From the NCBI RefSeq assembly GCF_009741275.1, contig NZ_WOWS01000001.1:124001-188000 (forward strand): 64,000 bases of DNA, written 5' to 3'. This DNA is from Winogradskyella endarachnes. Its GTDB lineage: Bacteria; Bacteroidota; Bacteroidia; Flavobacteriales; Flavobacteriaceae. The translations under genes and the position numbers were made by a program. The first letter of the stretch is position 1. Each line of letters starts with the position of its first letter. Positions 9,266-18,476 of the stretch are shown here, piece by piece. The notes under the pieces were generated by a model. It saw only the letters and a list, made by a program, of their open reading frames with translations, was not told the origin of the DNA and ran no database searches.

Positions 9266-10546
9266 TTAGTTAGAGTAATCATCTTCGTTAAATGGTTGTA
9301 GCCATTGCAGAATCATATCTTCGTCATTAGCGTTTTCAATTTTAAGTAAGCTTTGAAATTCTGTAATTTTATTGTTGATATCTTTAATGGTGTCTGCAAC
9401 TAAATAAATTCTAGCAAATACTTGTCTTTCGGTTCCTAACATTAAAGGTTCTACAACATCGCCTGTTTTAAATCTATCTAAAACGAAAATCACCTTATCG
9501 TCAGATTTTATTTCTTCTAAGCCTTCAATAGATTTAATTTGTCCTTGTTTCAATAAAACCCAAATAGTACAAGCTTTCTTCCCTTTAAAATTGTAATCAT
9601 TTTGAGAAGCAAAGTCTTTATCTCCAAATTCTCCAGTCAAGGCAAAGTTTACGAGCATTTCTCTATGGTCAAAACCATTGATATGCGCAATAGGAATATG
9701 AGGTGCTTCACCTTGTAATCTAAATCCTGGATCATAGGCATAAAAAATACCATCTTCTACAAAGAATTGAATATTTAAAACGCCTGTTTGTACACCTAAA
9801 TCTTCAAAAAAAACACAAAGTTTTGGGTGAACTTCTTTTACAAATTGTTCAGTATATTTTGAAGGGAATACTGCGCCAATACAAACAGGGCTTGAGTCGC
9901 CTTGCTTTTTTGTGGTAAAACGATCAGATATTGCTGACAGGTATGGTACACCATCTTTAAATGTGTAATAGGCTGCCATATCATCACAATCCATATAGCG
10001 TTCAACCAAGACAACACCTTTTTTAGAAAATTTTAAAGCTGTTTTCACAGAATTGTTATAATCAACTTTATCTCTACAGATTTTCATTCCAACGCCACCA
10101 CCATTATCAACTGGTTTAATCATTACAGGGAATTTCATGGTATTAGAATCGTCTATTTGAGAAGATTCGCTAATGTAAATTCCTGGGATATCTTGAATGT
10201 TTTGTTCTATACAGTGTTTTTTAAAACCGTCTTTACTGCAAAAAGCTTCAACAGTCTTCTCTGTAGCATAACAAGGAATTCCTAATTCTTTACAAATTTT
10301 GCTGTATGGCAATACTAAAATGTCAGCAACACCTACCAAAACACCATCTACTTTGAGGCGTTTTACTAAATCTACAACTTCGTTAATATTAAATACTTCA
10401 ATATCGTAACTCTCATCTGCAATTTTCTTTGCAGGAGAATCTGGGTTTGGGTCAACAACAATGGTGTGGACACCCATTGAAATTGCTGTTTTAACTAAAA
10501 TTGCTGTTTCTGGATTTCCACCAAGAATAATTAGTTTTTTTGACAT
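9266..10546 (-). CDS. ATP-grasp ligase (carboxylate-amine type)
   Basis: A 426-residue ATP-grasp protein. The N-terminal pre-ATP-grasp Rossmann region (about 1-110) begins KLIILGGNPET and includes VVDPNPDSPAKKIAD. The ATP-grasp fold follows with MIKPVDNGGGVGMKICRD (ATP loop), VERYMDCDD and the metal-binding region around FFVEDGIFYAYDPGFRLQGE. Sequences like this resemble PurK/CarB-type ligases and occur in glycan or peptide biosynthesis clusters. The acceptor is unknown. It is the last gene of a four-gene minus-strand operon (SDR, SMP-30, glycosyltransferase, ATP-grasp), 82 bases after the glycosyltransferase. Confidence 0.88.
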   Translation of the reverse strand: MSKKLIILGGNPETAILVKTAISMGVHTIVVDPNPDSPAKKIADESYDIEVFNINEVVDLVKRLKVDGVLVGVADILVLPYSKICKELGIPCYATEKTVEAFCSKDGFKKHCIEQNIQDIPGIYISESSQIDDSNTMKFPVMIKPVDNGGGVGMKICRDKVDYNNSVKTALKFSKKGVVLVERYMDCDDMAAYYTFKDGVPYLSAISDRFTTKKQGDSSPVCIGAVFPSKYTEQFVKEVHPKLCVFFEDLGVQTGVLNIQFFVEDGIFYAYDPGFRLQGEAPHIPIAHINGFDHREMLVNFALTGEFGDKDFASQNDYNFKGKKACTIWVLLKQGQIKSIEGLEEIKSDDKVIFVLDRFKTGDVVEPLMLGTERQVFARIYLVADTIKDINNKITEFQSLLKIENANDEDMILQWLQPFNEDDYSN

Positions 10547-10628
10547 AAAAGGAGTTGTTATTGCTAAGGCGCTTATTAAAAGTCTTAGTTGTTTTTTATT
10601 AATATTAATTATAAGACGAATTCTGTAT

Positions 10629-11861
10629 TTAGTTGTCTATAAACATAAAATCGTCGTTGAAACCTAAATCAATTAATAGTTGAGAAATTTCTTCTAAATC
10701 TGTATTGATTTTTGCTATTTTATCTTGATCTATACCCATTAAGCCTAATTTTGTTTTAATAGACTCGTGGGTGTAATTATTAATTGTTGCTATAATTAAA
10801 TAGTCGAATTCAGAGTTGTTTATGGCGCTTAATGGCATTACGTGGTTATCACCAATAATCAGTTCGTGGTAATCAACATCTATCCATTCTGTTATTTTAA
10901 AATAGTCTGTTTTAATATTAGTTGTTAATATATGTTGGCCAAATGACCCAGAACTATAAACTACAATTTTTGAATTCTTTTTAGTTTTCAAAAACGGATT
11001 AAAAATTATTTCATCATTGTCGTTTAGGATTATTCCACCAGATCGCACTAAAATTTGAGAGTATAAATATAGTTTAAGTTGTTTGTTTAATGTTTCAATA
11101 TCTAATACAGAACTTAGTTTTATTTTTAGAAAGTTCATTAATAAGCCTAATCTATAATATTCTATTTTAGGGTCTTCAATGGATTTTACTATGGAGTCGT
11201 GTCTTTGTCTATAGTAATAAAGTGGAATTTCACTTATAACAAGTTTTTTAGCAATTGTTAAATATGAATAGGTGATGGCAGCATCTTCTCCCATTATAAT
11301 ATCATTAGGTACATCATTTAAGATAGTTTCAAGCAATTCTCTCTTAAATAACTTATTCCAAACATATGTAGAGATTCCATGCTCGCAAAACTTACCGTTA
11401 TAGATAGCTTTTGGGATTATTTTAGTTTTTATGTCTTGTGCATTATATACACCTCTGTATTTAGGTTTTATGGTTTCAATTTTTCCATTAAACTCTCTAA
11501 ATTGACCAGTGACTACCAAATCTGCGGCGTTTGCTTCGGCTAATTTAAATAATGTGTCTAAGTAGTATTTGTCTACCCAGTCATCGCCATCAACATAGGC
11601 AATATATTTTCCTATTGCATTTTTTAATCCTTCCTTTCGTGCTGTTAAAAGTCCTCCATTTTTTTTATGAATTACTTTAATTCTAGAATCCGTTTTAGCA
11701 TAGTTATCGCAGATTTCTGGGCAATTGTCAGGGCTTCCATCATTTACTAATAGTAGTTCAAAGTCTAAAAAAGATTGATCAATTAAGCTTTCAATACATT
11801 TTGGTAAATATTTTTCAATCCTATAAATTGGAACAATTACACTAATTTCAATTTTAGACAT
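10629..11861 (-). CDS. glycosyltransferase family 2 with C-terminal Rossmann-like domain
   Basis: A 410-residue enzyme. The GT-A domain (1 to about 230) starts ISVIVPIYRIEKYL and includes LLVNDGSPDNC and the nucleotide-sugar metal motif DGDD (near residue 92). Residues after about 285 form a separate unit starting SKIVVYSSGSFGQ, which looks like a nucleotide-binding fold with a degenerate glycine loop, as appended to some capsule glycosyltransferases. Donor and acceptor are unknown. It lies four bases downstream of the SMP-30 gene, so the two are tightly coupled. Confidence 0.9.
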   Translation of the reverse strand: MSKIEISVIVPIYRIEKYLPKCIESLIDQSFLDFELLLVNDGSPDNCPEICDNYAKTDSRIKVIHKKNGGLLTARKEGLKNAIGKYIAYVDGDDWVDKYYLDTLFKLAEANAADLVVTGQFREFNGKIETIKPKYRGVYNAQDIKTKIIPKAIYNGKFCEHGISTYVWNKLFKRELLETILNDVPNDIIMGEDAAITYSYLTIAKKLVISEIPLYYYRQRHDSIVKSIEDPKIEYYRLGLLMNFLKIKLSSVLDIETLNKQLKLYLYSQILVRSGGIILNDNDEIIFNPFLKTKKNSKIVVYSSGSFGQHILTTNIKTDYFKITEWIDVDYHELIIGDNHVMPLSAINNSEFDYLIIATINNYTHESIKTKLGLMGIDQDKIAKINTDLEEISQLLIDLGFNDDFMFIDN

Positions 11862-11865
11862 AGTA

Positions 11866-12684
11866 TTAGTTTTTATTTAGTTCTATATAAAACAGACTGC
11901 CTCCCTTTGGTTCGGTTTTAGAATTGTTTTGGGCTGTTGTTACATATAAGTTAGAGCGATTGTCTAAACAACAAGAGGTTATATTATTAAATGGTAGTTG
12001 AATGTCTTTAATTTTTTGTCCGTTTTCTGGATTCCATTGAGAAATACAAGCGCCTTCCCATTCTGCAATCCATAAAAGGCCTTTTTTGTCAATGCACATG
12101 CCATCAGGTTGGCCTATATCGGTAAATTCTATAACATAAGAATGGAATTTTACCTCACCAGTATTGATGTTGTAATGATATTTGGCTACTTTTTTGGTAG
12201 GTGTATCAATAAAATAAAGGAATTTATTATCTAAAGAAAATGCTAAGCCGTTAGAAATTGTGGTGTTTTCTATTAAGGTTTTTTGTGTACCATTATGATA
12301 AGATAATACCTTGCCTATATGATTTATTACCTGCGGATAACCCATAGTGCCTATTAAAAATCGACCCTTAGGGTCTGCAATTCCATCATTGTACCTTACA
12401 GCATTGTCAATTTCTAATTGAAATGAAAATGTTGATCTTAATGTTTCAAAATCAACTTTATAAAATCCGTTTTTTGATGCTGCCATTACTTTTTTATAAC
12501 CTAAGATATAAACGCAGCCAACTGGTGAGTCTAATTTTATGGTTAAAAATTCTTTGGTTTCTGCATTATAACAGAACACTAAGCCATCAAGGATAGAAAC
12601 AAAATAAAGAAGTCTGTTTTCTTCGTCAAAAATAGGGCCTTCTAAAAGCTCTGAGTTAGATTGATAAACCAGTGAATGCGTCAT
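11866..12684 (-). CDS. SMP-30/gluconolactonase/LRE family protein
   Basis: A 272-residue six-bladed beta-propeller of the SMP-30 / gluconolactonase family. The metal-binding Glu is in LLEGPIFDEEN (about 15-20), the catalytic-loop Asn/Asp is in RYNDGIADPKGRFLIGT, and the later metal Asp is in GQPDGMCIDKKGLLWIAEW. Members hydrolyse sugar lactones, other lactones or phosphoesters using a divalent cation. In an operon with an SDR and a glycosyltransferase, lactone hydrolysis after sugar oxidation is a reasonable guess. It starts eight bases after the SDR stop. Confidence 0.9.
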   Translation of the reverse strand: MTHSLVYQSNSELLEGPIFDEENRLLYFVSILDGLVFCYNAETKEFLTIKLDSPVGCVYILGYKKVMAASKNGFYKVDFETLRSTFSFQLEIDNAVRYNDGIADPKGRFLIGTMGYPQVINHIGKVLSYHNGTQKTLIENTTISNGLAFSLDNKFLYFIDTPTKKVAKYHYNINTGEVKFHSYVIEFTDIGQPDGMCIDKKGLLWIAEWEGACISQWNPENGQKIKDIQLPFNNITSCCLDNRSNLYVTTAQNNSKTEPKGGSLFYIELNKN

Positions 12685-12692
12685 AAAATTCT

Positions 12693-13439
12693 TTAAATAT
12701 ATTGTCCTCCAGTAATTCTAATTAATGATCCTGTAGTCATGGCAGACTGGTCTGATATAAAATGCATTACAGCAGGTACTGGATCAGCACTATTTAACAT
12801 ACGACCCATTGGTAGGCTTTTTGCGGCTTCTTTTTTAAGTTCTTCTTCTGATATCCCTTCAGATAATCTTAATTCTAGTTCACCTTCTGTATTTGTCCAG
12901 CCCATAACAACATAATTGGATCTAACGCCATATTCTGCATAGTGATGTGCAATGTGGTTAGATAATGTGTATAGTGTACTTTTGGTTAGTGCATATGCGC
13001 ATCTGTCTTTCATGCCATAATCCATGTGTGCAGAGCCAAAAAACACAATTGATCCTGTTTTCTGTTCTATCATGGATTTTATTACATGCTTTACTAAAAA
13101 GTAAGCGGCTTTTACATTTACATTAAATACGCTGTCAAATAAATCTTCTTCAGTATCTAGTAATGATGCTACAGGTGTAATGCCTGCATATAAAATTAAA
13201 GCGTCAATACGACCAAATTTTTTTATAGTTTGTTTGTAGTAATTTTCAATTTGCTCTAAATTGTTTAAATCTAGTTCGTGAAAATATAAGTTGTCCTTTT
13301 CACTGAAAGTATTGATGATTTCATGTCCTAATTTTTTATCTCTACCACAAAAAGAGACATTATAGCCTATGGTTATACAGTTTTTAAGTATTTCTTTTCC
13401 AACACCTTTGGCACCACCTAAAATCATTACTGTTTTCAT
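12693..13439 (-). CDS. SDR family oxidoreductase
   Basis: A classical short-chain dehydrogenase of 248 residues. The cofactor glycine motif GGAKGVGKE is at about 8-16, the NAG-equivalent is LYAGITP, catalytic Ser is in FFGSAHMD and the YxxxK pair is YALTKS (around residue 150). The C-terminal TGSLIRITGGQYI is family-typical. It probably oxidises or reduces a sugar-derived or lactone substrate for the SMP-30 protein downstream. It is the first gene of the minus-strand operon, facing a 275-base divergent gap to the DUF2891 gene. Confidence 0.92.
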   Translation of the reverse strand: MKTVMILGGAKGVGKEILKNCITIGYNVSFCGRDKKLGHEIINTFSEKDNLYFHELDLNNLEQIENYYKQTIKKFGRIDALILYAGITPVASLLDTEEDLFDSVFNVNVKAAYFLVKHVIKSMIEQKTGSIVFFGSAHMDYGMKDRCAYALTKSTLYTLSNHIAHHYAEYGVRSNYVVMGWTNTEGELELRLSEGISEEELKKEAAKSLPMGRMLNSADPVPAVMHFISDQSAMTTGSLIRITGGQYI

Positions 13440-13714
13440 ATAAATATTAAGGATATATATTAGTTCTGTTGGAAGCGAAAATAATCAAATAATATTATTA
13501 CCTATTGTGAGAAGTGTTTTTGAAGGTCCTTTTTAATGAAAATTCGATAAAATATTAAAGTAATCCGATAAGTTAATTATGTGATTGTGCTTTTTTGGTG
13601 CCTAAATTGCATAAATCTCATTATCAATATAGAATTTGGCCTCATTCTAACAAAATTATGCGTATCACTTGTTGATAAATTAATTGTACATTTACTAATA
13701 AATCATATAACAAG
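13440..13714. other. divergent intergenic region, 275 bases
   Basis: The gap between the SDR operon and the 5-oxoproline operon is strongly AT-rich. Towards the plus-strand gene I see only a near match to a -7 box, TACATTTA at 13687-13694, with TTG triplets at 13669-13674 that are too close to be a standard -33. No palindrome, terminator or small gene stands out. Confidence 0.4.
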
Positions 13715-14848
13715 ATGAATAAAAGGAATTCTAAATTATTAAATTATATAATCGTTGTAGGTCTATTATCTTTTTATGGCTGTAATAACACAACTGAAAA
13801 ACCAACTAATACTATTGATATGTCTTCAAAAGTTGAAATTGTTAAAAAGCCAACTCTAAATTTAGAGCAAGCTAAACGATTAGCACAATTGCCATTTCAT
13901 TGTATGGATACGGAATATCCAAATAAGCTTAATCAAATTATCGGTAGTGCTTCAGATTTAAAATCGCCAAAAGAATTGCATCCTGCGTTTTATGGCTGTT
14001 TCGATTGGCATTCTGCGGTTCATGGACACTGGAGTTTGGTGTCGCTTTTGAAACAATTTCCAGATTTAGAAAATAGTGAAGAAATAGAGCAAAAACTACT
14101 TCAGAATATATCTAAAGAAAATATTAAAAAGGAATTAGTGTACTTTGAAGGTGAGTTTAGTAAGTCTTTTGAAAGAACGTACGGTTGGGCTTGGTTGTTA
14201 AAGCTAGCAGAAGAATTACATACTTGGGAAGGTGATACTGCAAGAACTTTAGAAACTAATTTGCAACCCTTAACAGATTTAATTGTGGGGCGTTATTTAG
14301 AGTTTTTACCAAAATTAAATTACCCAGTAAGGGTTGGTGAGCATCCAAATACAGCGTTTGGGATGAGTTTTGCTTATGACTATGCAATTACTGTAGAAAA
14401 CGAAGCCTTTGTAGAATTGATAGAGGAGCGCGCCATTGATTTTTATAAAAATGACCAAGATTGTCCTTTGGGATGGGAACCAAATGGTTTTGATTTTTTG
14501 TCTCCCTGTGTAGAGGAAGCTGCTTTAATGAAACGTGTATTATCTGAAGAAGCTTTCTTGTCTTGGTTTAATGATTTTTTGCCAGAATTAAGTGATGAAA
14601 GCTTTGATTGGTCTGTTGGAGAAGTGTCAGATAGAACAGACGGGAAATTAGTGCATTTAGATGGTGTAAACTTTTCTAGAGCATGGAGTTTAAACTATAT
14701 CGCTAAAGATTTGCCTCAATTTAATCATCTTAAAAATTTAGCTAATAAGCACATTAATTATTCGTTGCCAAGTATTGTGGGTGATAGTTATGAGGGAAGT
14801 CATTGGTTAGGAACATTTGCTATTTACGCTTTGAAGTCTGTTGATTAA
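13715..14848 (+). CDS. DUF2891 family lipoprotein
   Basis: A 377-residue exported protein with a short leader and lipobox FYGC (Cys near 23). The mature part matches DUF2891 as I know it: a long helical (alpha/alpha-barrel-like) domain with GCFDWHSAVHGHW, TYGWAWLLKLAEELHTW and GEHPNTAFGMSFAYDYA. Function is unknown for the family; conserved His, Trp and Glu residues suggest binding or hydrolysis of a small molecule. Its stop overlaps the start of the transporter gene by one base, so it belongs to the 5-oxoproline operon and may process or capture a precursor outside the inner membrane (inference). Confidence 0.88.
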   Translation: MNKRNSKLLNYIIVVGLLSFYGCNNTTEKPTNTIDMSSKVEIVKKPTLNLEQAKRLAQLPFHCMDTEYPNKLNQIIGSASDLKSPKELHPAFYGCFDWHSAVHGHWSLVSLLKQFPDLENSEEIEQKLLQNISKENIKKELVYFEGEFSKSFERTYGWAWLLKLAEELHTWEGDTARTLETNLQPLTDLIVGRYLEFLPKLNYPVRVGEHPNTAFGMSFAYDYAITVENEAFVELIEERAIDFYKNDQDCPLGWEPNGFDFLSPCVEEAALMKRVLSEEAFLSWFNDFLPELSDESFDWSVGEVSDRTDGKLVHLDGVNFSRAWSLNYIAKDLPQFNHLKNLANKHINYSLPSIVGDSYEGSHWLGTFAIYALKSVD

Positions 14849-16074
14849 TGATTTTAAAATTCTTTAAAAATATAGGTCCTGGTCCATTGATAGCAGCTGC
14901 ATTTATTGGTCCTGGAACGGTAACGGTCTGTACACTAGCTGGTGTAAATTTTGGCTTTACATTATTATGGGCAATGGTGTTATCTATTTTTGCAACGGTA
15001 GTTTTACAAGAAATGGCTGCACGTTTAGGTATTGTCTCTCAAAAAGGATTGTCAGAAATTATTAGAGAAGAAATTCAACATCCAGTGGTAAAAGTGTTAG
15101 CGATTATCTTAATTCTTAGTGCTATTGTTATTGGAAATGCAGCTTATGAAGCCGGAAATATTTCTGGTGGAGCCTTAGGTATGGAAACCATTGTTGGGAA
15201 TGTCCTTTGGCAAATAGGTAACTTAAACCTTAATGTAATAAGTTTGCTTATTGGTGCAATCGCTTTTGTGCTACTTTACATTGGTAATTATAAAGTGTTA
15301 GAAAAAGTGTTTGTCTTTTTGGTGATTCTTATGAGTTTAGCATTTATTACAACGGCTATTTTAACCCAACCGAATCTTACAGCTATTTTTAAAAGCATTT
15401 TTATACCAAAAGCACCAAAGGATAGTATTTTAAGCATTATTGCGTTGGTTGGTACAACGGTTGTGCCTTATAATATTTTTCTGCACGCGTCTCTGGCAAA
15501 AACCAAATGGACTTCTAAAAATGATATTAAATCAGCTAAAAAGGATACGTTGATAGCTGTGGTTTTAGGTGGTATGGTCTCTATGTGTATTATAATCTCT
15601 GCTTCTGCCATACAAAAAGAAGCCATAAATAATGCTGCAGATTTAGCCTTGGGTTTAGAGCCTTTGTTTGGTAGTTTTTCAAAATACTTTTTAGCTATCG
15701 GGTTGTTTGCAGCAGGTGTTACTAGTTCAATTACAGCGCCTTTGGCTGCGGCTTACGTGGCAAGTGGTTGTTTGGGCTGGCAAGCCAGTTTAAAATCTAA
15801 AAGGTTTAAAGCTGTTTGGATGGTTATTCTATTGTTAGGCGTTGTGTTTTCTTCTGTAGGATTTAAATCTATTGAAATTATAAAATTTGCACAAGTGGCT
15901 AATGGGATACTATTACCTGTTATTGCTGGATTTCTGTTGTGGGTAATGAATAAGTCTTCGGTTTTAGGAACTTATAAAAATTCTAAACTTCAGAATTTCT
16001 TTGGACTAATTATTTTAATGATTTCCATATTTCTTGGATTAAAAGGAGTTTTAAGTGTTTTTGAATTGATTTAA
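14848..16074 (+). CDS. Nramp-family transporter lacking canonical metal-site residues
   Basis: A 408-residue polytopic membrane protein with about 11 helices and clear Nramp order. The usual TM1 motif DPGN reads GPGT here (residues 21-24), and the usual TM6 ATVMPH reads TTVVPY (203-208), so the Asp, Asn, Met and His that bind Mn/Fe are absent. It starts within the stop of the DUF2891 gene and ends one base before pxpA. Bacillus subtilis has a similar Nramp-like gene (ycsG) beside its oxoprolinase genes. Import of 5-oxoproline or a related compound is more likely than metal transport; this is inference from residues and context. Confidence 0.9.
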   Translation: MILKFFKNIGPGPLIAAAFIGPGTVTVCTLAGVNFGFTLLWAMVLSIFATVVLQEMAARLGIVSQKGLSEIIREEIQHPVVKVLAIILILSAIVIGNAAYEAGNISGGALGMETIVGNVLWQIGNLNLNVISLLIGAIAFVLLYIGNYKVLEKVFVFLVILMSLAFITTAILTQPNLTAIFKSIFIPKAPKDSILSIIALVGTTVVPYNIFLHASLAKTKWTSKNDIKSAKKDTLIAVVLGGMVSMCIIISASAIQKEAINNAADLALGLEPLFGSFSKYFLAIGLFAAGVTSSITAPLAAAYVASGCLGWQASLKSKRFKAVWMVILLLGVVFSSVGFKSIEIIKFAQVANGILLPVIAGFLLWVMNKSSVLGTYKNSKLQNFFGLIILMISIFLGLKGVLSVFELI

Positions 16075-16075
16075 C

Positions 16076-16816
16076 ATGAAACATTTTAAAATAGATATCA
16101 ATGCAGATGTAGGAGAAGGTATCGGTAATGAGGCGCAACTAATGCCTTTTGTTTCGTCTTGTAATATTGCTTGTGGAGGGCATGCAGGTGATCTACAAAC
16201 CATGAAAACCGTTGTTAAGTTAGCTAAATTAAACGGTGTAAAAATAGGAGCACATCCTTCTTTTCCTGATAAATTAAATTTTGGAAGAGTAATTATGAAG
16301 CTTTCAGATGACGAATTATTTGAAAGTCTAAAATCTCAAATTGAAAATTTACAATCGGTTTTAAAGTCTGAAGGTTTAAAACTAAACCACATTAAACCGC
16401 ATGGTGCATTATATAATTTGGCAGCAAAAGATTTGGAAACCGCAAACGTAATTGTAAGAGTTTTTAAGTGCTTAAATGTACCTATTAAATTGTATGCACC
16501 TTATAATTCTGTACTCGCAGATTTAGCAATTAAAGAACATATTGAAGTGGAATTTGAAGCCTTTGCAGACCGAAATTATAATGATGATTTGTCTTTAGTT
16601 TCACGTAAAAACACTAATGCTATAGTGCATAAAAAAGAGGCTGTTTTGAGTCATGTTTTAGGTGTTATAAAACACCAAAAAATCAACACGATTAATGGAG
16701 TAGAAGTGCCTATAAAAGCATCTACAATTTGTGTGCATGGAGACACAAAAAATGCGCTTGAAATATTACAATTTTTACATCGTAATTTAACCGAGCAAAA
16801 TATTAAAATTCAATAA
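16076..16816 (+). CDS. pxpA: 5-oxoprolinase subunit PxpA (LamB/YcsF family)
   Basis: Subunit A of the ATP-dependent PxpABC 5-oxoprolinase, which opens pyroglutamate to glutamate. The 246-residue protein shows the family start DINADVGEGIGNE with Asp/Glu near residues 5-12, the CNIACGGHAGD motif (about 29-39), GAHPSFPDKLNFGR and LNHIKPHGALYN, and it ends with the TICVHGDTKNA stretch. It is directly followed by pxpB and pxpC, the normal order for this enzyme. It lies one base after the transporter stop. Confidence 0.96.
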   Translation: MKHFKIDINADVGEGIGNEAQLMPFVSSCNIACGGHAGDLQTMKTVVKLAKLNGVKIGAHPSFPDKLNFGRVIMKLSDDELFESLKSQIENLQSVLKSEGLKLNHIKPHGALYNLAAKDLETANVIVRVFKCLNVPIKLYAPYNSVLADLAIKEHIEVEFEAFADRNYNDDLSLVSRKNTNAIVHKKEAVLSHVLGVIKHQKINTINGVEVPIKASTICVHGDTKNALEILQFLHRNLTEQNIKIQ

Positions 16817-16822
16817 AGAATA

Positions 16823-17554
16823 ATGATGTGTCACTTGAAGTATTCGCAATATAATGAACGTTCTATTTTAATAGAATGGCCAGCGTTTATTGATAAAAAT
16901 ATAGGTGAAGATGTTTTGTTTTTTAAAAATAAAATTGAAAATAGTAGTATTAAAGATATTGTTGAGGTAATTTGTTCATATAATTCAATATTAGTTATTT
17001 ATGCATCAACTATAGAAAACATCAATAGTGCTTTTTTAGACTTAAAATCACTATATTTAGATACTTCTAAAGTGCAAATTAAAAATTGTAATACTATTAG
17101 GATTCCAGTTTGTTATGACGATGAATTTAGTACTGACTTAAAGAATTATTCCATAGAAAAAAAGTTATCAAAATCAGAAATAATAACACTTCATACAGCA
17201 CCAATTTATACAGTGTTTTTTATTGGATTTTTACCTGGCTTTTTATATTTGGGAGGCTTAAATTCTCAACTGCATTTAGACCGAAAAACAACACCCAATT
17301 TAAACGTTAAAAAAGGCTCGGTGGCAATAGGTGGAAACCAGACTGGAATTTATCCTCAAGACAGTCCTGGAGGTTGGCATATTATTGGTAATTCACCTTT
17401 AGAATTATTTAATCCAAAAACGAATCCGCCATGTTATATTAAGGCTGGTGATAAGGTGAAATTTTATGCGATTTCTAAATCTGAATATTTAGAATTTCAA
17501 GCTGAAATAAAAAATGCATCGTTCAATATTCAATCTCTTTTTGTCAATGATTAA
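16823..17554 (+). CDS. pxpB: 5-oxoprolinase subunit PxpB (KipI family)
   Basis: A 243-residue protein of the KipI/PxpB family, one half of the carboxylase-like phosphorylating pair that works with PxpC. Family motifs are GFLPGFLYLGGL (near 135-145), VAIGGNQTGIYPQ and SPGGWHIIGNSPLELF. In Bacillus, KipI is also known as a kinase inhibitor, but in a pxp operon the enzymatic role is the better reading. Two ATG codons are adjacent (16823 and 16826). The stop overlaps the start of pxpC by eight bases. Confidence 0.95.
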   Translation: MMCHLKYSQYNERSILIEWPAFIDKNIGEDVLFFKNKIENSSIKDIVEVICSYNSILVIYASTIENINSAFLDLKSLYLDTSKVQIKNCNTIRIPVCYDDEFSTDLKNYSIEKKLSKSEIITLHTAPIYTVFFIGFLPGFLYLGGLNSQLHLDRKTTPNLNVKKGSVAIGGNQTGIYPQDSPGGWHIIGNSPLELFNPKTNPPCYIKAGDKVKFYAISKSEYLEFQAEIKNASFNIQSLFVND

Positions 17555-18395
17555 AGTATTGAAATCAGGATTTTTTTCTACAATTCAAGATCAAGGACGA
17601 TTTGGATATAGAAATTTTGGAGTACCAGTTTCTGGTGTTATGGATAAATATGCTAGTGATTTTGCTAACCAGATTTTAGGGAATGAAAAAAAATCAGCCG
17701 TTTTAGAAATGACTATGATTGGCGCAAAATTACAATTTCTTGTTCCAACCATAATTGCCATTACAGGTGGAGATATGAATCCTAAAATTAATGGTGAATC
17801 TGTAGATATGTACAAATCTATTATGGTGAGTTCAAACGCTGTTTTGTCTTTAGGATATGCTAAAAGTGGTTTTAGAACTTATGTTGCTGTAAAAGGTGGA
17901 TTTCTAACAGATATGGTTTTAGGCAGCAGAAGTATGCTTAAAGTTATCACAGAGCCCTTTAAAATTAGTGATGACGATATTCTACCAATTGCTGAAACAG
18001 TTGAGTTAGAAGGTACTAAAAATGCCAAGATTAGATATAAAGATGCATATCTTAGAGCTAATAGCATTGAGGTAACCAAAGGCCCAGAGTTTAATAAACT
18101 GACGCAACAGCAGCAAGACTTGGTTTTAAACCAAAACTTTACAGTGTCAAAATACAATAATCGTATGGCTTATCAACTTTTGCCTTTGGTTAAAAATAAT
18201 TTAGAATCTATCTTAACAGCACCAGTTTTACCAGGAACAGTTCAGCTAACTCCTGCTGGACAATTAATTGTATTAATGCGAGATAGCCAAACCACAGGTG
18301 GTTATCCACGAGTTTTACAGCTAACAGAAAACGCTATTACTATTTTAGGTCAAAAGACCACAGGAAGTAGTATATTAATACAATTGAAAACTTAA
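17547..18395 (+). CDS. pxpC: 5-oxoprolinase subunit PxpC (KipA family)
   Basis: A biotin-dependent-carboxyltransferase-like subunit of PxpABC. It begins MIKVLKSGFFSTIQDQGRFG, which is the classic KipA N-terminus; an upstream in-frame ATG at 17514 lies inside pxpB and adds 11 unlikely residues, so 17547 is chosen. Further family segments are VPVSGVMDKYASDFANQILGN, AITGGDMNPKING and, near the end, GYPRVLQLTE. The 282 residues are close to the family length. It is the last gene of the operon; no strong hairpin terminator follows in the 81 bases before the next gene. Confidence 0.95.
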   Translation: MIKVLKSGFFSTIQDQGRFGYRNFGVPVSGVMDKYASDFANQILGNEKKSAVLEMTMIGAKLQFLVPTIIAITGGDMNPKINGESVDMYKSIMVSSNAVLSLGYAKSGFRTYVAVKGGFLTDMVLGSRSMLKVITEPFKISDDDILPIAETVELEGTKNAKIRYKDAYLRANSIEVTKGPEFNKLTQQQQDLVLNQNFTVSKYNNRMAYQLLPLVKNNLESILTAPVLPGTVQLTPAGQLIVLMRDSQTTGGYPRVLQLTENAITILGQKTTGSSILIQLKT

Positions 18396-18476
18396 AATAT
18401 TTTGAAAATTTATAAATTTCTTTAACATTATAAATTAAATGAGTAATTTACATCCAATCAAACCAAATAATTAATT

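Noticed and set aside
17514..17546. Upstream start of pxpC inside pxpB
   Set aside because: The extra 11 residues do not belong to the family; the KipA N-terminus begins at the ATG at 17547.
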